From Apiotrichum sp. Y4204 (taxonomy: Eukaryota > Basidiomycota > Tremellomycetes > Trichosporonales > Trichosporonaceae): a stretch of DNA of 64,000 bases. A model generated the notes under the pieces. That model did no database searches and was not told where the DNA came from. It saw only the letters and a program-made list of their open reading frames with translations. The stretch lies in the NCBI GenBank assembly GCA_025531455.1, contig JAMYHL010000054.1, positions 248,001 to 312,000 of the forward strand, in the 5' to 3' direction. This document shows positions 34,773 through 46,435 of the stretch, in pieces. Every line of letters begins with the position of its first letter. The first letter of the stretch is position 1. The position numbers and the translations under genes were made by a program.

Positions 34773-35808
34773 ATGCCCAAGTCCAAGCGCCAGCGCGTGA
34801 CGACGCTCTCGAAGACGCCGAACCGCACGACAAAGGAGAGCAAGCTCGCGCTCGTCAACGAGATCCGCAAACACATTGACGAGTACGACCATGTGTGGCT
34901 GTTCAGCGTTGGCGACATGCGCAACGAGGGACTGAAGGAGGTGCGCGCGCAGTGGCGTGGAACGGGACGTTTCTTCTACGGCAAGACGCGTGTCATGGCC
35001 CGCGCGCTGGGCGTCAGCCCCGAGACCGAGTACGAGGAGGGCCTTGGGGAGCTTGGCAAGGTGAGTGAGCGGTTGGGAGGTTGAAGGATTGGGATAATTG
35101 ATTGGGAGTGAGCTGGAGAGTTGAAGATAGATGAGAGAGGCCATGGAGGGGCCTCGGAGTGGGATTGAGTGCCAGAGCGGCGTTGGTGCTCCTACGCCTC
35201 CGTGCACAAAAGGAGCAAACATGGGGCTCTGTGCGAGCGACAGACGGAACGATCCCCGTCACAATGCGATATCCAAGGCTAACACCACAGCGCCTGCGCG
35301 GCCAGCTCGGCATCTTCTGCACCTCGCACCCGGTTGGCGAGACACAGGAGTGGTTTGAGTCGTGGAGCAAGAAGGAGTATGCGCGGCAGGGCGCTCCGGC
35401 CACGATGGACGTGACGATCCCCGCCGGCCCGCTCCTTACACCATGGACGCCCGAGGGCGCCGACGGCGAGAACGCAGGTGACCCGTTCCCGCACAGCATG
35501 GACCCGCAGCTGCGCGCGCTGGGCCTCGACACCAGCCTTGTCCGCGGTGTGCCGTCGCTCAAGAACGCGCACGTCCTCTGCCGCAAGGGGGAGAAGCTCA
35601 GCAGCGAAAAGTGCCGGATCCTCAAGCTCCTCGCTATCCAGATGGCCGTGAGTGGAATAGCGGTTGATGTTTGGAGGTAGTTTGGCTGACAGGACAGGAG
35701 TTCAAGATCAAGCTCGGGAGCCACTGGACCAAGGGATCTGGATTCGTCGAGGGCGACGAGCTCGAGGAGGGAGACGACGAGGCCGAGGGTGCCATGGAGG
35801 AGGACTAG
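34773..35808 (+). CDS. MRT4: Ribosome assembly factor MRT4
   Basis: Nucleolar P0 (uL10)-like assembly factor of the pre-60S ribosome, later exchanged for P0. Three exons, 34773-35060, 35291-35647 and 35698-35808, give 251 aa, near the usual size. Seen: N-terminus MPKSKRQRVTTLSKTPNRTT, YDHVWLFSVGDMRNEGLK, GRFFYGKTRVMARALG, LRGQLGIFCTSHP, GVPSLKNAHVLCRKGEKLSS, and an acidic C-terminal tail ending EGAMEED. Intron 1 is 230 nt, several times the usual length in this window. It converges with the SFP1-like gene. Confidence 0.95.
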
Positions 35809-36518
35809 GACTAGATTGTACAACATGACATGTACGCGTGATACCATTGATACAGTACAGATATGGAGATGCAAGATACAGATATCCCGCCATGGAGCTT
35901 GCCACTCGAAGCTCGATTCTCGATCATATCGTGAGGTCGCGTGGAATCGCGTGAAATTGATATCGTGAACGTGGTTGTGGGCAGCATGTGTACGGGCCCG
36001 ATGGGCGTTCGCCAATGTGATTCACGCACGTTATCTCGGATGAATATTTTGAATATTTTGGGTCGAATATTTTGGTCTCATGAAAAAGCTGGCTGACGGT
36101 CGACCGGCAGGCTGGAAACTGGCAGCCGAGGCCGAGGCATGTGCCAACTTCCGAGTCCCCGGCTGGTCACACCTACACGCGGCTGTGCTTGCAGCTTGGC
36201 TTCTCGCTCGCTGCTCGACGCTTGCTCGCTGTTCGGGCACAAGTACATACACGAGTGCCGTCTAGTGGTCTATACGCCGTACAGGTGAGGGATTAGGGTC
36301 GGTCTACAACCATGACACACTGTACTGCCGACCGGGGACCGACGAGCTGAGTTGAGATCGATGGGCACGAGAGGAATACAAACAACATCGCTCGCTGAGA
36401 GCCTCGCAAGTAATACCGGGAACCGAGAGTCCGAGCCGAACCAAGACTGAGCCGTGCGATACAACGCTACAAGAGCTGCCGTCACACGACTATGATAACA
36501 CGCCGACGCCTGCACGCC
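35809..36518. other. Convergent intergenic region, MRT4 / SFP1-like
   Basis: 710 bp between convergent stops. It contains an AT-rich patch (about 36041-36074) with three copies of GAATATTTTG in a GC-rich background. No gene seen. Confidence 0.6.
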
Positions 36519-38079
36519 CTAGTCCTTGTTTTCGTCGAGTAATGCCATGAGCCCGCCCATGGCAGCGACGTTGCCGTGCCCCGAGTTGATCGACCGCGTC
36601 AGGTGATACTTCAGTCCGTTGGCCTGTTTGTACACCTTACCGCAACCCTCAATCGGGCACCGGAACCGCTTTTCTCCCGGAGGCTGCCGTCAGAAACTGA
36701 AATTAGGATCTACTCACGTCGTTGTGATCCTCTTCCTCCTCGCCCTTGGCCTGCTTCTCGACACGCTTCTGCGCCTTCTTGATAAGCTTGGCCTGGGCGA
36801 TCTGCTCAGCAGTGGGTGATGACCCCAGCTGCTGGGTGGCGGCAATCTGCTGCGCAGCGACAGCTTGTGCGCTCGGTCCAGGGGTGGAAGGCTGCTGCTG
36901 CTGCTGCTGCTGTTGTTGTTGCGGTTGCTGTTGAAGCTGCTTTTGCTTCTGCTGGTGCTGCTGCTGGCGTTGTGCACTCTGTGGCGTCGGTGGTGCGTAC
37001 GACAGAACGCTCGGACGGACGCATGCGGGCGGCTGCATGTTGGCGTTTGCCATATTCCGGAATGCTGCTGACCAAGGTGGTGTGGCGCCGGGCTGGAGGT
37101 TGACCGTAAGACTCGCTACAGGCCCCTGCTGCTGGAGAAGCACAGCTGATGTTGACGGTGTCGGCTCATCCATCTCAATGTCCATCATTCCTGGGGTGGT
37201 AGGCGCATCTCCGTGCCCCATTGCCCCCAAGGAAGGGCCGAACGGACGCTTGGCAGCGGCAGCGGGGCTGCTCGTCTGCGCAGCGTTGATCGCTGCAAGA
37301 CGAACATCGGGCGCAAGCCCCGAATGCTCTTCCTCATAACTTCAAAGTCAGTCGCGCAGGCTCGAGGGCGAATATACGAATGGGGGTCTACAGACACGCC
37401 ATAGAGAGCCCAACCGACAATACTCACTGTTCAAGGAGCTCGTGTAGGCCAGACAACTGGTGCCCACAGCATGTAAAGTCCTTGACGTACTTTGCCTCCA
37501 GTTCGCGCTCACGACCCTCTGCCTGTCTCCCAAAACTTGTGCCCAGTGCACCGACGCTGCCTACAAAGCTTCCACTCTGGAAGCCACCCATGCTCCCTGG
37601 TGCCCAGCGCGGCGGCGAGATGCTCATCGCCATAGACGACGAGTACGGCGACGAGCCCGTCTGCGGTGCGCCGAGTGCGAGGGCAGAGAATGAGAGGTGA
37701 GCGCCAAACGAGCCGGGATGGAAGCCGGAATGCGGGTTGGATGAAGGTGACTCGCTCGGTGGCGACCTGCGGAGCAATGTCAGCAGATGAATAAGATTGC
37801 GATTCCGGGTCGCGCTGCGCATAGCCTCCGTCTGGCAGTAACGCATACAGCAACGGTCTCAGATTCGCCGCTTGATAATCACACGTACTCGTGTTGCCCC
37901 CGCATCATGGCACTGAGCCCGCTGGTGGCGACGGTGGCATCGGCATAGCGTGACGGTCCCGGCTGGCCAAAGTCAAAGCTCGGCTGGCGAGGGAAAGAGT
38001 CGTGTGCTGCCCGTGGCCCGTGGCTGGCTCCCGAGTGGCCATTTGACGGGATGGGGACAAATGACGGTGTTGTCTGCAT
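36519..38079 (-). CDS. SFP1: SFP1-like C2H2 zinc-finger transcription factor
   Basis: Likely regulator of ribosome-biogenesis genes downstream of TORC1, as for yeast Sfp1. Four exons on the minus strand: 38079-37889, 37766-37428, 37339-36718, 36683-36519 (438 aa). Finger 1 is of the divergent Sfp1 type and is created by splicing: FTCCGHQLSGLHELLEHYEEEH. Finger 2 near the C-terminus is FRCPIEGCGKVYKQANGLKY followed by H, with a long spacing (8) to the next His. Between them lie a polar region and a Gln-rich tract of some 40 residues containing a run of about ten Gln. The protein ends MGGLMALLDENKD. The intron between exons 1 and 2 (122 nt) could hide a small exon. Orthology to Sfp1 is inferred from the paired-finger layout. 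Confidence 0.8.
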
Positions 38080-38454
38080 GATGTCGGCGCAGAAAGGGGT
38101 GGGGTTGGGTGCAGTGACTGATCACTGAGACAGCGACAGGTGAACAATGTTTGAATCGGATGGATGATAAATGGTGAAATGGGTGATAATGATGATGGTG
38201 ACGGTGGGCGGATTGGTGGTGTGACAGACGAGCGTAATGATGAGTGAATGGCGAACGAGGAAAGGAAGACTATTGATTATCAAGTGCTACAAACGCATAC
38301 GGTATGCACACACTATGCTGCAGCAGCTACACACCAAGATTGTGAGTGAGAATGAGTCTCTCTACTGCTCTGTCTTGTCTGAGATTGAGCGTGTACAGAG
38401 TCTATACACGATCTGGACCCAGTTCTGATTGTGAATGTGTCTCGGTGGCGGGGG

Positions 38455-38478
38455 GACGAGGACGAGGACGAGGACGAG
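38455..38478. repeat. (GACGAG)4 microsatellite
   Basis: Four perfect hexamer units about 380 bp upstream of the SFP1-like start codon. Confidence 0.85.
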
Positions 38479-38804
38479 CAGCAACAGCCAAGGGACACCA
38501 GAGGCATTCAAAGTTGAGTTGCTCAAATCTTCAGGGGAGAGGACAAACTCTGGCAAGGTACAAACGCAAGCAACTACACACACACATACACACAGACAAG
38601 GGAGCTCTTGGCCGTCTCCTACCTCACACTCACCACACATACAACTGCAGTAGTTGAGTGTTAGAGATTCCTAATATCCCTCCTCTCCAGGCTAATGCAT
38701 CCGCAAGTTACCAGATACGGAATTAAATTTGCAAATCCCAGCGCAATATTCACAATATCCACAATATGACGATCGTGAGGATCTGCTGATCACAAGACCA
38801 CACC

Positions 38805-38862
38805 CAGGCCACAGGGCCACAGAACCACAGGCCACAGGACCACAGGCCACAGGCACAATGGG
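38805..38862. repeat. Degenerate CCACAGG tandem array
   Basis: Six or so copies of a 9-10-bp unit around GGCCACAGG / ACCACAGG in the SFP1/TSC1 intergenic region. Confidence 0.7.
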
Positions 38863-39746
38863 TGGCCAAGGACAATGTGGTGCGAAACCTGCACAGATAT
38901 CTGCACAGGCGGTGCGAGCGACACGCGGGGCCGGAGAAATCGTGAGAGCCTGACCACCGGTCTCCAGTCTCCACAACGGTACAACAAGGGAGCAGCCGAG
39001 CAGCACGGCCGCGGCGCAGCAGGTAACGTGCATACGTGCATACAATAACGTGATTAACGTGGGTGTATGGGTGCGAGGAACCTGCAACCTGCAATAGCTG
39101 CAATCTGGGGAATCAGTGTCTGGGAAAGGCTTGGCAAACTGTGAGGCCAAGTGGTGCGTTAACGGGCTGTCAAGTACCTAATACGTGGCGATTAGGAATC
39201 AACAAAGAGATTGTATATCGATTGTAATAAGTGTAAGGCTCCTTTTCGGCACGTGATCGAGGAATGTTTTCCGATCACGTGATTGTTTCCCCCGGTACCC
39301 CGGTCCCCTTTGCCGTCTGCGGCGTTCCCGTCGTCATCGCGGATTGTAAGCTTGCAGAGTGTTCGCCGCCGCTGATCCCGTGTGTTGCATGTGTCCTTTG
39401 TTACGACGACTGCTGTGCTGTGCAACAACCTTCGAGGCTCTCAACGCTCCAAACCCACTCCTCCACTTCTCCACTTTCAACAATCATCATCAGTTCCGAC
39501 CCACCACCCCCTCACTCTGCTCTCGGTCGTGTTGACAACCACAATAGTGCATCAAACAGGGCCCCAACTGTATACCCCTCGCGTTCAAAAGATTATCGCC
39601 GCAAACCTTGGCGTGTCGTGTCTTATCTCTCCCAAAGAGGGCCGGCCCCATTTCAAACAGTCTCCTTGTTGTGCACGTTGCTTCCTCTCTTTCCACCATT
39701 ACCCAACCACACAGGATAGACTCGTTTCCTCATTCGGGACGGTATC

Positions 39747-42070
39747 ATGTCCCCAACACCGGCGACAACAGATGACAGTACGTCCGGCACTCGTTATCGG
39801 CCACTAATTGTCTCAGTCTTGAAAAGCCTGGAGGGATTCCCTCAAGATGTCTCTGAGCTTATCATTCCTGATGGGGTCAATGCCGAGGAGCTAATTGCCT
39901 CGCTCGACAGCTTGGCCCACAGCACACCGACGCCTGAGGCGCGCAACTGTATCGCACAGGTCGCCACCAAGCTTCCGCCAAGCGTCGTCCTTCAGAATAC
40001 ATTACGGAAGTGGTCTCAGGACCCAGGACTGAGCACTGCTGCCGTCACGCAGCTGATTGCTTCCGGGATAGCGAATGGCACGTTTGAAAAGGACCTGTGG
40101 CTCCGGAACGCCGCATCCGGCGACTACAGACGAGCGCGTGCGGTCGTTGAAGCCTGGGGCTTGGAGAACTTTGAGGTGGGCGCATACCTTGCGTGCCCTT
40201 TCTGACTTACAGGACCTGCTCGCCGCTTACAGGGACATGTTCTCCGATCCAGAGCTTCGTGTTGGGATCCTGACGGCCATTCAGTCTATCATCCTTCGAT
40301 CACCATACTCACCGGAAGATCCGCCGGCAGGGACACCGATGTATCGCTTGGCGACGGACGACATGTTTGGGCTCATGATCAAGTGTCTCCTCCTGGATAC
40401 CAGTAACCGTCTTTTCGCGATTGCTCTATCGACAGTGGTGGTTGTGCTGCCCTTCGCCCTACAGTCCATGAACGACCATGTGCCGCTGTTGATGGCCATC
40501 TTGGGGCGAGCTATCTGCTGGCGTGACCGGCCGTTTGTCGATGCGGAGAGCAGTGCATTGTCAGGAGTGACGCGCACGCCAGCGCCAAACCCCTCCATTT
40601 CGTGGACAGTCGCAACATCTGCCTCATCGTCGACGACATCACCCTCGGAGACAGATCCGTCTCTCCAATCAGTACTCATCGAGAAGCGCGTCGTCGACCT
40701 GTATCTCATCGGGTTGTATGGCGCCTGGCCATCGAATGTTATCGGATTCACTCGGAACCCGCCAGAATACCTCCAGACGAAGCAGATCGAGTCGGTCTAC
40801 TCAGTGCCTTGGGATGAGGTGTGGGAGCCAGGTGTTCTCGCTTCGCGTCTCATCCCGTTGATCGCCGACTTTCAGCTCCACCCGTCCATCATCACATTCA
40901 CATCCAGCGGCGAGCTCCAGGATGAGAAGCGATGGGACAAGTACGACCCGTCCGAGTTTGTGGCCATGTGCCACTTGATGTCGAATAACAAGGATGAGGG
41001 CATGTTTGAGTTTTTCAAGCTCCCAGCCACGCGGCTCGACCCCCGGCCACTGGAGATGGAGCGTGTCCCGACCGAAACGACTGGTCGCACAGACGACATT
41101 GGAAGGTTGCGGGAGGAGAACGAGCTACTGCGCCTCGAGTCGCTGTATTCCGAGCGGCTACGGATGCAGCTCTTTCACCGTGAGTTACGGCATGCCGTCA
41201 GTTCTAACTCTCAGACATCAGTCGTCTGCACCGCAACTCGCTGCGCTTCAACATTGACGAGAACGAGATGCACATGTTCGTCAATCGCATCAAGGAACAG
41301 GCCAAGACGATCTCGACGCTTACGGCTGAGCTGTCGCAGCAACGCTCGGAAGCGTCCCAGGCGCAGCAGAAGCACGTCAAGTGGCAGAAGGAGCTGCGTG
41401 ACAAGGTGTCGGGTTTCCGCGAGGAACGGCGAAACTGGCAGACCGAGGCAACGTCGCTGCGGGCGGACCTGCAGGAGGCGCAGGCTCTGGCTTCCAAGCA
41501 GCGCGAGGAGCTCGCAGGGGTGAAGAATGAGCGTTTTGTACTGCAGAGCCAGATGCTCGAGGCGACGCCGATGATTCGCCATCTCGACGACTACAAGGCC
41601 CGGATCAAGCAATTGACAGATTCGCAACTTCTCTGGTGCGTTGTCATAAAGTCATCGAACTAACGCTCAGGGACTCGGATATTGCCAAGCTGCGCGAGGC
41701 CGAGTCGGCAGTCGAGGATCTTCTGGGCCGTGCCCACGAGCTCGAGGGCATGGTGCGCGCCCGCGACAAGTTGTGCCGCGAGCAGGCGGACACGATCCAG
41801 GAGCTGGAATCTCGTACCGCCAAGTTGAAATCCATGTCCGCGGTGGCGTCGCCAGCGCCCGCCTCGCCCGCGGTGCGCCCCACTCGCGCACCCGAGCCGG
41901 TCGACTCGACGTACTATGTTACTGTCGCTGAGAACGCCCGCCGGCGGGCGGAGAAGCTCGAGAGGGAGAATCTGGAACTCGTCGTCGAGCTCGAGCGCCT
42001 ACGTCGAGCAAGTATAGCGAATGCGGCGGGCGAGGGGTCCAACTCGCTGCTTTACGGTGAAGTGGGATAG
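39747..42070 (+). CDS. TSC1: TSC1 (hamartin) homologue
   Basis: Scaffold subunit of the TSC complex, which restrains TORC1 by acting on Rheb. Four exons (39747-40175, 40213-41179, 41215-41635, 41671-42070) encode 738 aa. The N-terminal half is helical; RVVDLYLIGLYGAWPSNVIG, RLIPLIADFQLHPSIITFT and the downstream EKRWDKYDPSEFVAMC align by eye with the hamartin core (LYGMYPCNF..., ...HPELVTGS..., RRWKRLETHDVV). The C-terminal half is a long coiled coil (about 445-720) rich in Glu, Arg and Gln, as in hamartin. The protein is shorter than human TSC1 (1164 aa), as fungal members are. No TSC2 is present in the window. Family call rests on motif recognition and layout. Confidence 0.82.
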
Positions 42071-42214
42071 GAATGTCAAGGTTGGAAGTACATATGTCTT
42101 ACTGTGGACGGATAGTTACGGTCTGGCACCAGCAGTGATACATACAATGCACAGATACGACAACTACCTAGAATGGACTAATTTTGCGTATTTTCCTCCC
42201 ACATCGGACTTTTC

Positions 42215-43669
42215 TCATCCCATCGTGGCATTGAGTAGCTCCATGAGCATGTCCTCGCGCGCATAGTGCCCAACCGGGTCGAAGTCGAGCTTGGCCCCAT
42301 CGATAAGTCCGAGGTCGAGCTGGTGTGAGCAACCTCCGTTCCCACTGGCGATCACTCACATCGGCATACAGCACGCCCTCTTTATCCCACAACGGGCCCG
42401 CGAGCACCTCCCCGAGCGGACCGATGATCGCGCTCCCGCCGCGCGACCACACCTCGGGCACCTTGTCCGTGTTGCCGCTACATATGCGTGGGTCGCTGGC
42501 GGGCGGGTAGTCGGCGGGGAAGTCGGCGGGGGAATGGTACTGGTTCGCTGGAGTGAGAATGGAGCTCAAAGGCAGTGCTCGGCCAGTGGAGATGAAAAGG
42601 AAGGAGCACTCACCGGTCACGACAAAACACCGCCCTTCCTGGGCAATATGCTGCATCGTCGGGAGCCACGTCGGGCGCCCGTCCGCCGTTGGGGCGAGGT
42701 ATCTGCCGTCAGCTGAGTGCCAACTGTAAGCTGTACGCACATCTCGACGCCCTTTTTGTACAGGACGTATCGCGCGAGGGGCATGAGGTCTGCCATCAGC
42801 GAGGAAGGTCCGCAACTCAACTCACTCTCCCAGCAGATCAAGCCGCCGATCCGCCCAACTGGCGTCGCCACCACGGGAAGATTGTCCGTCCCAGCCTTGC
42901 CCTCGCCATCTCTGTGCCGCTTACCCGTGGGGTTCGTCGCCTCACCCTGGGCCCAGAGTACCCGTTCCGCAGCAGTAGGCTGGATCTTGCGGTGTTTCGC
43001 AAGCAGAATGCCCGTGTTTCCAAAGAGGAGGTTGGTACACCACAGCGTGCTCCCCACATTGGACGCCTCGACGATACCGACGGAGAGGTAGACGGTGTAT
43101 TTGCGGGCGATCTGGGCGAGCTGTTGAAATGCCCAGTACTCGTCGGCGGGCTTCTGCTCGGCCGAGGTCGAGAGCCAGTCGGTGCCCTCTGCGCCCGGGG
43201 GGATCTTTACCGAGGACTGTGATGTGAGCACGGGAACTGGGGGAGTAGGAAATTATGGTCGAGTATTTGAAGGGCGCAATCAGAGTGAGATAAAAACAGT
43301 TGACGTCGCGCCCAACAGAAGAAATACAAGAAAACGAGCTACCTCACCCCCCTACACTTCTGAATCGGCCGTACTCACACGCACGTAGCGCCCATACCAG
43401 TCTCGCGACTCTTGCGTGCGCGCGCCGACACGAAACTCAATGTGGCGGGGATATCCCGAGAGAAACGCCTGCCATTAGCACCGCCCACGGCTCACCAAAC
43501 TCACCTCGGGAAAGACAATCATCTCGGCGCCGCTCTCCTTGGCCGCGAACGCGAGGCTGCGGAGCTTGTGTAGGCTTCTGTGCAGGTCATATGCCACCGG
43601 GGCGGACTGGACCGCCGCGACGCGGAGGGTGGGCCGCGCGCGCGGCGAGGACGCCGTCGGCGTCGCCAT
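42215..43669 (-). CDS. Nitrilase (carbon-nitrogen hydrolase)
   Basis: Converts nitriles to acids or amides. Seven exons on the minus strand: 43669-43505, 43468-43379, 43216-42826, 42789-42741, 42702-42614, 42547-42360, 42319-42215 (358 aa). The catalytic triad is seen: Glu in AEMIVFPEA, Lys in LAKHRKIQPTAAERVLW, and Cys in [20 protein letters not shown], which is formed across a splice junction. VEIYLAPTADGRPTW and VTANQYHSPADFP are typical of true nitrilases rather than amidases. Length (about 350 aa) is standard. Cyanide-hydratase or arylacetonitrilase specificity cannot be told apart here. Confidence 0.92.
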
Positions 43670-44388
43670 AGCGTGCGCGTTTAGGTACAGTTTGGTGGCG
43701 GGAGAGGGGTAGGGTGTGAATGAGGGGGAGGAGGTACAGAGGAAGGGAAGAGGTGGATGTTCTCTGGCTGTGTACTCTTAATACCTTGGATGAACGTCAG
43801 ACGAGGAGACCAGCAATGCGATATGCGATGCGAGGTATCCGAGCAGTTGCAGGAGTCGCATGTACAGGACGACCATCGACCATATCGCTGGGTGGAGCTT
43901 CCCGGTGGAGGTGGCATCTGCCGCTCGGCGAAAACGCCGCTTTTCGTTTCAAGAATTAATGACAACCGCCTGCACACATTTCAACTCTGATTCTGCGTTG
44001 CATGCCGAGGCTCTACTGACAGGCCATGCATGTCTCGGCCATCGGCAAGAGTACACCGAGGTACAGAAGCCCTGCGCATCGCGGGCTGAAATGCAGGTGT
44101 GTATGGTTATGCAGTGGGCTGTTATCGGAGCCGACGGTGCCGTGCTGAGCCGAGACCGGTTGTGGTTGTATCTGTTGCCGCGGCACACATTCAAGCGGAG
44201 ATGACAAACAAAGTTACGGCGTTCACCGGTTCCAACCGATCTGACGCAGTGATAGAACAAGTGAGTACGTGAGCCGAGTCAGTCTTCCGACACTCGTGCA
44301 GCCATTAAGCCATGCAATGAATCTATTCAGCGCGTAACCGCTTCCCCGGCCCCTGCGACGCGTCGGTCCCCCGCATCGCCGAGCCTTC
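43670..44388. other. Intergenic region, nitrilase upstream / CCA1 downstream
   Basis: 719 bp with the nitrilase promoter and the CCA1 3' end. No gene, RNA or repeat recognised. Confidence 0.55.
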
Positions 44389-46133
44389 CTACTTCCCCGC
44401 GGTGGCCGCAGTGGCCGCGGCCTTCAGTTTCCGCTTCTCGGCCTTGCCGCTCTTGCACACCGGCGGGGGGATCTGCGCCTCCCATTCTGCGCGGGTGGCC
44501 GGATCGCTCCACTGCGCGGCGAGCCAGGCCGCGCACTCGTCCTTGGTTGCCTCTGGATGGTCCAACTGCCAGACGTTAATGTGCTTCCCCAGCACGGCAA
44601 GGAGCGGGCCTGGGCGTATGCCGAGGAGCTGCTGCTGTTCTCGCCCCTGGGAATTAGCGTTGAAGGTATGGTCACTTACGTTCAAGAGTAGCGGCTTGGC
44701 GATCGCCTCTGGTAGGCCGAGTTCGATGATACGAGCCTTGAAGCGCATGAACTCGTCAAACACCTTGTCCTGCTCTGCGCCCCACTCGCCATTCCATGTC
44801 GGAAGAATGCGCTCGACAATCGCCCACACCAGGCTCTGCTCCCATGGCTTGACCGCCGGGTTCTGGAGCACGACGCCGATGGTCGAGCGGCCCTCGAGTG
44901 TCGGATCCAGCAAGGGGACCGCCTCAAATAGGCTCGAAACGCCAATCTTAATCTCCGTCGAACGCTTCAGACTCTCGGACATGATGATCGACACGGCGCT
45001 CTCCTCGCCCTTTTTTGTCTCAATCTTCGCCCCGCGGTAAGGGCATGCAGCTGCGGCCAGCCACAACATGTCCGTGCTTGAGCCTGCACCCCGCTCAATC
45101 ACCTCCGCAAGGATGTGGCCTGCCTGAACCGCCTGAACGGCCGGATACGGCGGGTCGACGGGGCATACGAACATGGAAGAGTGAAGGCCGAGTGACTCGA
45201 TCAGGTCGAGCGAGTGCAGTGGATTCTTCTGCAGCATCTTAGTCGTTTCGCTACCGACGCGCTCCTTGGAGACCTTGGTGCGCAGCGCCTCCTGGATGTC
45301 CGGCTGGCGGATCGCGGCCGCGACCTCGGGCTCGATGGTGAGGTTGAAGCGTGATGAGAAGCGCACAGCACGAAGGACGCGGAGCGGATCGTCGAGGAAC
45401 GTCTGGCGCGGGGGAAGAGGCGTCCGCGCAATGCGCTTTTCCAGGTCCGAGAGTCCGTGCCGCGACCAGTCCTCGACCTCGCGCGTATGAATGTTGAAGA
45501 ACATCGAGTTCAGCGTCAGGTCTCGCCGCAGCGCGTCCTGTTCCGGTGTTCCGAGTGTCTGGTATAAATTTCTTAACGTAGAAATCTGTGCATGCTACCC
45601 ACCACCTGGTCCGGAATCCGGCTGTCGGTATACGTCTCGCTTCGCAGGCCCACAAAGTCGCAGTCAAGGCCCATGATCGTCGTCGTTGCCGTCTCGAGGT
45701 GCTTGCTCTGCTCCGGGTTCGCGACCACACACCCCAGCGATCCGGTCGGCACGCCCTTGGTGTGCAAAAACTCGACGAAGGCTTCGGCAAACGCAAATCC
45801 CGAGGTCGTTGAGAGCGCGACATCGAGGTCGTTTGACGGCAGGTGGAAGAGCTGGGATAAATATGTGCTTCAAGCCCATCTTCTCACCTTATCGCGCACC
45901 CAGCCGCCAGCAATACGGCACTCTATCGGCGTCTCATACCCGTTCGCAAACTCGTCGAGGAGGGTCACAAACTTCTCCTCTGTTTCATTTAGCGCGATGC
46001 GGTCCTTGACCGTAATGGGCGTGGCCTCGGAGGACGACGACATGGTGCGCGCAAACGAGAGCCGGTGGGAGAGTGGGGGACGGGGTATTCTGAGAATCGG
46101 TATCAGTCTCGGCAGGCGGGTGACGCTCTGCAT
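44389..46133 (-). CDS. CCA1: CCA-adding tRNA nucleotidyltransferase
   Basis: Adds and repairs the 3' CCA end of tRNAs. Exons on the minus strand: 46133-45888, 45851-45603, 45558-44680, 44646-44389 (543 aa). Seen: IECRIAGGWVRDKLFHLPSN, the catalytic SNDLDVAL (two Asp), GTPEQDALRRDLTLNSMFFN (flexible loop and motif) and DDPLRVLRAVRFSSRF (template amino acids). Two starts are plausible. ATG 46133 adds a 30-residue basic Arg/Leu/Pro-rich leader resembling a mitochondrial targeting signal; ATG 46043 gives MSSSSEATPITV for the cytosol/nucleus. Yeast CCA1 is likewise dually targeted from alternative starts. The 33-nt intron 44647-44679 is stop-free and in frame. The donor at 45603/45606 is ambiguous by one codon. 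Confidence 0.95.
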
Positions 46134-46435
46134 GCAGATGGGTTTTGCGGATGAGGTGAGTGTATGTATCGAGTCGTTGACGATGTGGTGGCAAGATGTG
46201 CTGATGTTGGCTTGTCCGAGTTGAATCAAAATCGAGGGCGTTTTGCAGGGCAAGGTGTGGAGCCCCCGCATTTCCTCGCTGCCACTGCGCTGGCAGCCAA
46301 CAACAGCCACGAGAAGCTCGATCCTGTTCGGGCGGACTGCGTCACTTGGCATTCCATTCGAGGCTTCATCTCCTCCTTCTTCTCCAACACAGCTTTCATC
46401 TACCATCCTTTACATCCCGGAAACACAACACGACC
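46134..46435. promoter_or_regulatory. Shared divergent promoter region, CCA1 / STK16-like
   Basis: 302 bp between divergent starts; short enough that promoters must overlap or be shared. Choice between the two CCA1 starts would depend on the transcription start site here. Confidence 0.5.

Larger units (their letters stand above)
38080..39746. other. Divergent intergenic region, SFP1-like / TSC1
   Basis: 1.67 kb that must contain promoters of both genes. It has four copies of GACGAG (38455-38478), a degenerate CCACAGG-type array (about 38805-38862), and CA-rich sequence around 38575-38605. No open frame is convincing. Confidence 0.55.
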
